DNA from: Endomychus coccineus | Taxonomy: Eukaryota; Arthropoda; Insecta; Coleoptera; Endomychidae | Length of the DNA: 64,000 nt | Assembly (NCBI GenBank): GCA_958510875.1 | Contig: OY294069.1 | Location: 163,927,111-163,991,110, forward strand | Reading direction: 5' to 3' | Part shown: positions 56,680-64,000 of the stretch, in pieces | Position numbering within the stretch: position 1 is the first letter of the stretch | Layout of the letters: every line of letters begins with the position of its first letter | Notes under the pieces: generated by a model | What the model saw: only the letters and a program-made list of their open reading frames with translations | Told to the model about the DNA's origin: nothing | The model's database searches: none | Position numbers and translations under genes: made by a program

Positions 56680-57405
56680 CAATAGTATTATCACATAATT
56701 CGTTAATATTATTATTATTCTTTTTACATACGTATCTCCCGAAATCGAACTCATTCCTTATTGCAAGTGGTCCTCAATTTGCATTCAGGCCTACGGTTCT
56801 TTTAAAATTATTCATGGATTATAATTCCCTAGTGTCACTACTGATGATGAGTTTCAGAAACATTACAATAAAATCATCACAGTGACAATTGTACACCGAC
56901 GTTTTGCTATTCTGAACGATGATGCAAATATTTTCTGTGCCATAGAACGTAATAAGTAAATATATGTTATCCACGATTTGACAGCTTACTCTGGGAACAA
57001 GATATTTCACTTATCGTAAACTTGAAATATTGCATTTACTGTGTATGAAGACTGGGACATAATTTGTAACAGTCGCGAACGGTGTCATATTTTCATTACT
57101 TGTGGATATTTTCTGGTTACCTCTCAAACTGTCCATCACGACTTTATACATACAAAATAGATTATTCCGTCATCTCATTTATAACACCTCAACGTGAAGT
57201 ATTTACATGTCATGAGAAGAGGTTGGCTGCCAAAGTCAACACAGTTTGAGGTATGATGAATGACATGAAATATGCCTTACTTGAAATTATTCAAATATGA
57301 TCGTATCACACAAAATTGTGTTCTACCTGCAGTGACTGTTTCTCCAATGAGAAAAACATGTATATGTAGCATGGTGATGGTACTTACAATAATCACTTAA
57401 AAAGA
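56680..57405. other. Spacer, nothing recognised
   Basis: The first part may continue the PLE terminal repeat (AGTACTTCAATAGTATTATC). Nothing else is identifiable. Confidence 0.3.
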
Positions 57406-57406
57406 T

Positions 57407-58590
57407 ACGTGTGGCACTCGGGGACTGCCGCGGTAAAGCTATTGCATAGCATTTTTTCTCAACTTATGCAATTATAATTATTCATTTTTTTTAATTAATG
57501 CAGAATTTTTTTTCTTTGATATTTTAATTCGAGTTTTTTCTTTGATATTAATTCAAGTTACACTTTTTGAGCGTGGTGACCGACAAGAAAACCATTTTTT
57601 TTCTTTTATTGAATAAATGAGAAGTTAATATCGTTTAAAATATTTTTATTATCTTACAATACATGTAGGTTATTCAGTAATTTGTTATCATTGAAACTAT
57701 AGGTTTATGGTAACTGAATGACTGAAATAAGAGGCATAACTTTGAGACTTGATATCCTCTAAATATCTGGAAAATACCGCGTCAATGGTGGTCCCATATT
57801 TTGTTGTGGATTCTTGTGGATCATTATTCATTTTCAAATTCAATTTTTCCGAAAGAAAAGTTGTCAACCGCTCTGATTTTTTATCAGTGAAGTTGATGTT
57901 GAAATTGCTAGCCAAAATAAGTGGAAATTTGTTACCATTTGTACCAAGTATTTTCGACCCTTCTTCAGTGTTCTCCAGTAAAGTGCGATGAATAAAATGC
58001 TCTACCTCGTCCAATTTTAGATTCGGAGAAATGTAAATTGCTACCATGACTATGTGTATGCCATTTCTAAGTTTGCATAAGCACGCACAAATATCTCCAA
58101 CAAATGAGCGCCTAACATTAACATCGCTAACGTGTGCAATATGTATTTCAATATTCGGAGTCATAATATTGGTAACATTATTATTATTTTGGTAAATAGC
58201 TACCCCACCTTCTGGAACAGTATCTCGTTTGAATTGAACAATACAATTGAAATTAGGTATTTCAATCGGATTATCATGCGCCATGCAAGATTCGGTAAGA
58301 AGTAACATTTGTTTGTCTCGTAACTGAATCTTGTAAATCGTATTTGTGACTATTTAGACTTTGGCAATTGAAAGTCATTATTGAAATGCCATTTCTATTA
58401 CTAATGAAATCTAAGACACTTTGAGCTGTCGTCTGAACACTATTTAAAGGCGATCTTTTGAACAAAGATGCAGTCGATGCAGCTTGCCTTCGATTATTAT
58501 GAAACTTGAATGTAGAATTATCGTTTTTTATCGTGATATACAATTTTTCAATATTAGTCACCCGAGAGAGCGCAACATAAGCGAGTTCCC
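57407..58590 (-). mobile_element. Helentron-type rolling-circle transposon, 3' part
   Basis: On the minus strand the unit holds a PIF1-helicase C-terminus fused to an APE-like endonuclease, followed after about 230 bp by a terminus with small hairpins (GCTATTGCATAGC) and the conserved outer sequence ACGTGTGGCACTCGGGGA in reverse. A helicase joined to an endonuclease is the hallmark of Helentrons among Helitrons. The Rep domain and most of the helicase are missing, cut at 58590 where a repeated 80-bp block begins. Confidence 0.7.
57697..58580 (-). pseudogene. Helentron PIF1 helicase motif VI plus APE endonuclease
   Basis: The frame begins ELAYVALSRVTNIEKLYITI, which is helicase motif VI of the PIF1 family. 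After a linker of about 60 residues (RRQAASTASLFKRSPLN) comes an endonuclease start GISIMTFNCQSLNSHKYDL, then LLLTESCMAHDNPIEIPNF, EGGVAIYQNNN, CACLCKLRNGIHIVMVAIYI, FPLILASNFNINFTDKKSER (GDFN-like, with D to N and G to S) and YGTTIDAVFSRYLED. A frameshift near 58295 separates helicase-side and endonuclease-side frames. The final catalytic (S/D)H box is altered (YFSHSVT). It is non-functional as it stands. In Helentrons this polyprotein drives rolling-circle transposition. Helicase motifs I-V are absent. Confidence 0.75.
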
Positions 58591-58676
58591 GTTATTTTTC
58601 GTTACGAAATTTCTTGATTCGGTCGCCGCGCTCAAAGCCCGCGATAAAAGCTATATGCAATATATGCAATAGCTTA
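58591..58676. repeat. 80-bp direct repeat, copy 1
   Basis: The block TTATTTTTCGTTACG, TTGATTCGGTCGCCGCGCTC, AAAGCCCGCGATAAAAGCTA recurs at 58985-59061 with few differences. This copy has an extra TATGCAATA unit near its end. It starts exactly where the Helentron coding ends. Its GCCGCG and AAAGCTAT motifs resemble the hairpin end at 57430. Confidence 0.8.
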
Positions 58677-58696
58677 ATAGAAACAAGTACTCTCAG

Positions 58697-58745
58697 GTCT
58701 CTGCTACGCGCGTCTAGCGTATAAACTCTAACTGACGCGTAGCGA
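58697..58745. repeat. GC-rich hairpin between the direct repeats
   Basis: GCTACGCGCGTC and GACGCGTAGCGAGC lie about 25 bp apart in inverted orientation and could form a stem. It sits in the 310 bp that separate the two direct repeats, most of which are AT-rich. Confidence 0.5.
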
Positions 58746-58984
58746 GCTCCTAGAGGCATATGTCAAAATGATTTCGTTCGTAGCTAATTACATAGGACGT
58801 CTGGAGTTCATGCAATTATGTTTTTAGATAATTCGAACCTTCTAATTTCGATAGGCCACGTGAAAATCCCGGAGTCTAAAGCGCTAGAGTGTTATAACAT
58901 TCGTATAAAGTAGCGAAATTTCTCACTTTTAGAAACTTCAAATTAATTAATTGATTTGACACATGTTAGGTGTTTAGGTCTTAC

Positions 58985-59061
58985 ATTATTTTTCGTTACG
59001 GAATTTCTTGATTCGGTCGCCGCGCTCAAAGCCCGCGATAAAAGCTATATGTAATAGCTTA
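58985..59061. repeat. 80-bp direct repeat, copy 2
   Basis: Second copy of the 58591-58676 block, in the same orientation, 309 bp further on. Together they resemble the ends of, or sub-repeats in, a rolling-circle-derived non-autonomous element. Confidence 0.8.
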
Positions 59062-59229
59062 AAAATTATCTGTTTATTATCGAAAGTGGTGAAACTATAT
59101 AAAAAACTTGAAGTTGTCAGAATTGCACCAATGAACCCGTATGAATCACTTATAGAAATTGTCGAACCAGAGACTTATATACGGACATATTCGATGACGA
59201 AGAAACACATCCTCGTGCTTTCAAGAGAT

Positions 59230-59544
59230 TTAACAGTTGTTACATTTTGAGCAGCTTTGGTTGCACCCTTTTGCGATTGTACTCATACTTTTCAGATATT
59301 TGTAATAGTTTTGCTTTTTCCATAATTCAGTATCTTTCGGGGTTTCAACCAGGGCAGCAGTTGTACCAAAATCATTCGCAGTTAGAGTTAGAGGACTTGT
59401 ACCTGGAAGATTGAAAGTAACATCGATTGATTCCAAATTCATTTGAAAGATATGTAAAGCAAAACCGGAAAAAGTATGGTCTATGGGACAGTGTAAATTT
59501 GCTTTTTTAATATTTTTTCGCGAATGAGGGCATTTGCTATACAC
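59230..59544 (-). other. Unidentified 104-codon frame, cysteine pairs at C-terminus
   Basis: A protein-like minus-strand frame reads CPHSRKNIKKANLHCPIDHT, FSGFALHIFQMNLESIDVTF, NLPGTSPLTLTANDFGTTAA and ends CNQSCSKCNNC with a stop. Hydrophobic-polar alternation looks like real coding. I do not recognise it. The open frame can be extended a little upstream of the first Met. It may be a terminal exon of a secreted or receptor-like host protein or lost Helentron cargo. Confidence 0.3.
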
Positions 59545-59559
59545 AGTTAGAATAGTTTT

Positions 59560-60130
59560 TGACCGCGGAAAGGCACATTTGAGGAAAATAATTCACCAGA
59601 AAATTGTATGCAACACTATCAATTGCAAATGTTTATATAGCATCAGCATTTACCCATATCTAACAAACTGACCTGCGATGACGTTGCCGCTTGGAATAGC
59701 GACAATTTAGTCATAAACTGTATTCCAAAGACAATTTAGTCGTAAACGATATTTAATGGTGAACTCTGAAAATGCTTTTCCGCGCTTCCATATCGAATGT
59801 ACTCTGTAATTCATTGATCATTTCAACTATAACTATTCACATTTTGCCTTTTCAGATTGTCCCATATATTATACTTTACCCGCAAAACCTCCATCTTCGG
59901 CCATCTCTATGAAGTGGTCACCTCTAAAAATGGTCAGTTTTCGATTGCTTAATTCTAGTTTTTTTATAATTTGACTACATGAGAGGGAAACCTATATTGT
60001 TCGAAGAACATCGTGTGACCCAGCAGTGGAATGTAGGGGAGGATATAGACATTCGTATTTTGGAGTTATAGGTATAGGGAAAGACCTAGGTAAGGAGTTC
60101 CACAACTTTGCTGTTTAAAAAAATTGAGGC
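59560..60130. other. Spacer, nothing recognised
   Basis: No feature supported. Confidence 0.3.
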
Positions 60131-60132
60131 TG

Positions 60133-61090
60133 TTAGGAAGTTTGGCAGGTCTCGTGCTTGGCAGTGAAAGGGTGACTAGTTTGAGCTCGTACAGTCTGCC
60201 TATCTGGAATCTCTTGTGTTGGAACAACTGATGAATACCGACCATGGATATATGTATAGAAAACGGAGAGATCTCCCATATTTCTACGATGTTCTAGAGA
60301 GGTCAATGAGCTCGTAAATGTGACATCATCAATCGAACGATTCTGGATAGAATCCAAGAGCTCCAGCGTATGTTTGGAGGCCAAACTCCAGACATGTGAA
60401 CAGGACAGGTCGAATCTGTGCTTTGCATATTATGAGGAGCTGCTATGATGTAAAGTAGCTCTTGGCACGGAATAGTAAATCAAGCTCCTGTGAAGCGGTT
60501 TTCGCAATGGACCTCACATAATCGTCCCATGAGAGGGTGCTATTGGTGGTGATCCCTAGCATGGATATGGGAGACTTCATTGGAATAGTTGAACCTGACA
60601 TCATCACATTGGGGATTGTGGGATCACGCAAGCTTGAGTTTTGGTTGCATTAAACTCTACTAGATTATCAGATTCCTATTCCAAAATCTCTTCCAGATCG
60701 GGGCTCTAGATGAGAAAGCGTTACCATCATCTGCAAAGCTGTGGACGGAAAAAGTGGTCACTCCCAGCAGATCGTTTATAGTGAGCAGAAGCAGATAGAT
60801 CCCTGTGGAACACCAGCCATTGTACCGCAGGATACTCCGTCAACCACCACATGGAGTGAGCTATCTGGGAGGAAACTCGATAGTAGGTGACAAAGTTGAT
60901 GCGGCAAACCATATGACCCAAGATGGCTTTGGTGCAAGACTCGATCTACTTTAGGAATTGAAATTCTACTTTTGATAACCTTGGAGATATGATGAAATTT
61001 ATTCAAATAATAATGAAGCTCTACCGTGTCGAGCGACAGAAATTTTGATAAATTTATCAACAGAATAACGATTCGAGTATGAGTACTCAA
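60133..61090 (-). mobile_element. LINE family A fragment, minus strand
   Basis: The minus strand encodes RT pieces: FLSLDTVELHYYLNKFHHIS, YGLPHQLCHLLSSFLPDSSL, VVVDGVSCGTMAGVPQGSI, then (60443-60631) PISMLGITTNSTLSWDDYVR and LLFRAKSYFTS, and (60133-60384) LELLDSIQNRSIDDVTFTSS, LTSLEHRRNMGDLSVFYTYI. The YADD box region around 60730 is degraded. It matches the plus-strand copies at 2.7, 30.3 and 40.5 kb, so it helps define the family A consensus. Confidence 0.75.
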
Positions 61091-61094
61091 AAAT

Positions 61095-62055
61095 TTGTTT
61101 CATTTTACAGGAATATAATGCACCGACAGAGTTTTAATTACATATTTAATTAGACCAGCTAGGTGTGCTTGGGGATTTTGAGTCTACATATTCTGCATTA
61201 AATAGCACACGTTTATTTCATGTTAACTTCTTTGCACGATAGTTAAGTAATTAAATGATAGCGTGTAGAGGATGTGTTTATTATATCCTAGGAAAGCGAA
61301 GTGCACGTCCATATTCTCTAAATCCCCGACATGACACACTGAACTATCAATAAAACTTGTGTTCACCTTAGATTGATTTTTCAAAGTAGAAAGGTTGCAT
61401 GTTCAAACTTCACTCTATTAAGAATCTGATTTGACTGATCCAATGACCTACAAATCGCTTGAATATGAAATTTGAAATCATGTAGGAATGTTTGCATCAT
61501 TTTGGAATATTATTGGATAGAAAGCGAGAATAATGACAATAACAGAGAATATGGAAGCATATTTTGAAAGAAAGAACATCACGTATTTCCATCAAATGAA
61601 CAACTGAAAAATACATGTATGTGTTTTATTAAGAAATAAAAGAAAATTACGGCATATCATAAGACAACAGATTCAAATAAATAACCATCTCCATTATATA
61701 ATGTTCCTTTCTTCGAAGAAAAAGCTGGCGGGATCGCCATGTAACACCACGGTCTCTTGAATTGTAGTTTGTGATATTTGAGTGGGGAGCAATTCTATCA
61801 TATTGGATTTCAGGGTTCATTGTAACACTCACACATATAGTTACCAGAACTACATACAATTAATAACTTGTTAATAACTCTGTTAACTAATAACAGTTTT
61901 ATAGGTTTTATAACTGACCTAAATAATGATCTATAGATATGTTAATACTTTATTATGGACGGATTCCAAAATCGTATGGTTGTATTGTTGATACGACGTT
62001 CCATGAAATCTCGATAAGGTCGAGACCTCATATACGGACATTGACACGACTTATT
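61095..62055. other. Spacer with one terminal-exon candidate
   Basis: AT-rich. The only coding candidate is 61647-61859 (-), listed separately. Confidence 0.3.
61647..61859 (-). CDS. Candidate terminal exon or small ORF, unidentified
   Basis: A 70-codon minus-strand frame includes IAPHSNITNYNSRDRGVTWR, SRQLFLRRKEHYIMEMVIYL and NLLSYDMP. A polyadenylation signal AATAAA follows about 20 bp after the stop on the same strand, closer than expected by chance in a spacer. The basic-aromatic SRQLFLRRKE segment looks protein-like. An internal GATAG near 61800 could act as an acceptor. No family is recognised. Confidence 0.25.
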   Translation of the reverse strand: MYVVLVTICVSVTMNPEIQYDRIAPHSNITNYNSRDRGVTWRSRQLFLRRKEHYIMEMVIYLNLLSYDMP

Positions 62056-62060
62056 GTGAC

Positions 62061-62181
62061 AATGTGTGACCTTCAATCAATCAATCAATCAAAACGGAGG
62101 CGGACGAGTTCGGAGCACTTAGACCGGTTGAATGGGTTCATTGTGCGCCCCTTGATACAGGAATCAAGAATGTGTGACCTT
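62061..62181 (-). mobile_element. 95-bp LINE tail with 13-bp target-site duplication
   Basis: AATGTGTGACCTT occurs at 62061-62073 and again at 62169-62181. Between them lies a 95-bp minus-strand LINE tail, ending in four TTGA-type repeats. Its sequence (GGCGGACGAGTTCGGAGCAC) is homologous to the 3' end of the LINE at 25222-26445 (GGCGGACAAGTCCAGAGCAC). This is a severely 5'-truncated retrotransposition product with perfect target duplication. Confidence 0.85.
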
Positions 62182-62451
62182 GCTGAATAATCATAACTAC
62201 CCGTTAGTACATGATATGTTTATACTTTAATGAACATTATTTGGCCAAATAAGAAAAAAGAATATTACGAGCTCCTGTAGTCCAGGATTCATGGAAGATA
62301 AATTCCTTATTACGATATAGCAACAACAACAGAGTTCAACCATAGGAATTTTCTCAAGAATCAGAAACAAGTATCAAGGAATAAAATAGATAATTGCAGC
62401 CGATTCTTCAGTCCAATTCGTCTATTGTTGGTCGTTTACGATCATACTATA

Positions 62452-63221
62452 TGAGCAATTCTAAATTAAAGGTGACGGCCGAGGGGGGGGGTCTGCGGAA
62501 CTTGCTTGGGCAATTTTTTTCTGTTTCTACATCGTATTTGAACTCGTTTACCGGCATTTAGAGCTTAAAATACCTTTTAAAAAGTTTTTCATGATTTTTT
62601 GATAAATTTTTTGGGTTGTTTTTCAACGAAAATGTCAAAAACAGTTTTTGACCCCAGAAATCGACATTTTATAGTGAATAAACATCCAAGAAGTCATTTC
62701 CGACCGGAAATTACCTGCTGAATTCGAAAATGGTGTCGAATTCCTTCCATAACCCATCATTTTCTATCCTTCGGCTGATTTTCGGCAAAATACTTTTTTT
62801 TTACGGTGTCATATCGGTGTGAGCAGCAGTGAAGATAAATTTTTCAAGTGGTTGCTCACACCGATATGACACCGTAAAAAAAAAAGGTATTTTGCCGAAA
62901 ATCAGCCAATAGTTAGAATATGATGGGTTAGGAAGGAAACAAACACCGTTTTCGTCAGCGACCAATTTCTGATCGGAAATGACTTCTTGGATGTTTATTT
63001 ACTATAAAATGTCAATTTCTGGGGTCAAAACAGTTTTTTCGTTGAAAAACAACCCAAAAAATAAAAAAAATTCCTAAAAAACTTTCTAAAGGGTATTTTA
63101 ATCTCTAAATGCCGGTAAACGAGTTCAAATGCGATGTAGAAACGGAAAAAAATTGCCCGAGCAAGTTCCGCATAACCAACCCCCCCCCCCTCGGCCCTCT
63201 CCTTTAATTTAGAATTGCCCA
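62452..63221. mobile_element. 770-bp near-perfect palindromic element
   Basis: The arms run from TGAGCAATTCTAAATTAAAG to the inverse of TGGGCAATTCTAAATTAAAG, flanked by TA at 62450-62451 and 63222-63223. They meet around a short loop near 62832 (AGTGAAGATAAATTTTTCAA). Pairing blocks include GTTGCTCACACCGATATGAC, TGCCGAAAATCAGCC, AAGTCATTTCCGA and AAATGCCGGTAAACGAGTTC. A run of nine or ten G near the left end is matched by a C run near the right end. There is no coding capacity. It is a foldback or MITE-type element. Confidence 0.85.
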
Positions 63222-63224
63222 TAT

Positions 63225-64000
63225 TCAAGCTACATTTTGGCTGAAAACGGATTATCAATCTTATCACAGTAGTATCAACATTTCTCAGAAGACATTCTTT
63301 CATATGTAATAATACAATTAACTCATAAATTTACGTAATGATTTTGTATTTTTAATTAACGCTATCATGTTTTCTATTTCATGTGCGTCTGTAGGTTGAG
63401 TAACATAGTGAAATAATGTTTTTATCTATATTTATCAGAATTCAAAGTATTATTCAAGGTGTTACCTCCTACGGTGATACAATAAGAATTTACATTATAC
63501 AAAGTATCTTGTTATTTCGGCCAAATTTGTTATAATTGAATGTTGCTGTTCATTTTGATTGCTGTTTGTTTATTTTTCACTATATCTCAAGCAACTTTGT
63601 TTTTATTTTTAGAGTAATCAATATAGTTTCAATATGACTCCTGTTTTGCCTTTTTCAGTTTTTAAGTCTTTGCAAAATGGGTTGTATCATGAAATTTTGC
63701 TCTTTACTTTTTTTCATACGTATCCATGTTTTATTTTTCTTATTGTATTTGTTGATTTTTTTTACATCTGAACACAAAATCCATATTTCCAATAAATGTC
63801 TTAGAAACAGTTCATGACAAAATTTGGAACGTTTGTGGTAAGCATACATGATTTTGTAAAATTACTTTACGATAATATAACTGTGACCGGCAACGTGTGC
63901 GCATCTCAGATAATCATACTCCTAAACAGCTGATTGGTTTTACTTGTCTACCTTATGAAGCAATGTGTGTGGCTGGTTCCAACTCACGAATCTCTGGTAC
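63225..64000. other. Spacer to window end
   Basis: AT-rich DNA without a supported feature. A frame at 63655-63849 (-) is lysine-rich low-complexity sequence. Confidence 0.3.

Noticed and set aside
57749..57991. 80-codon plus-strand frame
   Set aside because: Antisense to the Helentron endonuclease relic.
57697..58308. First considered an ordinary LINE endonuclease
   Set aside because: The upstream in-order sequence is PIF1 helicase motif VI (YVALSRV), not a LINE ORF2 start, so the Helentron reading fits better.
63025..63303. 92-codon minus-strand frame
   Set aside because: It lies mostly in the right arm of the 770-bp palindrome; low-complexity, and no protein family fits.

Overview
This window looks like a piece of an AT-rich insect nuclear genome, possibly a beetle, although nothing in it fixes the order. 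It has GT-AG introns, wide gene spacing, no operons and no CRISPR array. It carries the usual insect mix of decayed Tc1/mariner elements, APE-type and RLE-type LINEs, Penelope-like elements (PLEs), a hAT remnant and a Helentron-type rolling-circle remnant.

Two host genes are supported. The first is a microsomal glutathione S-transferase 1 (MGST1, MAPEG family) gene on the + strand. Three exons (535-693, 5216-5292, 11297-11552) have matching splice sites and phases and encode 163 residues. The second is a single-exon 180-residue coiled-coil protein of unknown function at 36571-37113 (+). Weaker exon candidates are at 52488-52687 (-) and 61647-61859 (-).

Region by region: 1-11.6 kb is MGST1. 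Intron 1 holds a Tigger/pogo-like non-autonomous element, a LINE scrap and a PLE scrap. Intron 2 holds an apparently intact mariner-like element (5778-7269) and a second, long-TIR mariner-like element (8514-10688) inserted in a LINE. From 11.8 to 22 kb there are a third mariner-like relic, PLE and LINE tails, a cysteine-rich repeat-gene relic and an RLE-type LINE. From 25 to 35 kb there are LINE fragments, a PLE, a hAT relic, a repeat cluster and a mariner relic. From 36.5 to 41.3 kb lie the coiled-coil gene, a LINE nested in a LINE and a 223-bp MITE. From 44 to 51.9 kb there are a GIY-YIG PLE, the longest LINE (46.0-49.1 kb), a 1.24-kb palindromic element and further PLE and mariner scraps. 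From 53.7 to 59 kb there is a PLE split by a 1.8-kb insertion, then a Helentron fragment carrying helicase motif VI fused to an APE endonuclease. From 60 to 63.2 kb there are LINE pieces, one with a clean 13-bp target-site duplication, and a 770-bp near-perfect palindrome.

The most interesting signals are: hammerhead-ribozyme-like cores (CUGANGA, a stem, then GAAA) in the terminal repeats of three PLE families; two large palindromic elements flanked by TA; the nested mariner whose removal restores a LINE reading frame; the intact mariner inside MGST1; and a 57-bp Helentron-type terminus present both at the window edge and beside the helicase fragment. I found no convincing wholly new multi-gene system. 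Family names come from remembered motifs, with no database search.
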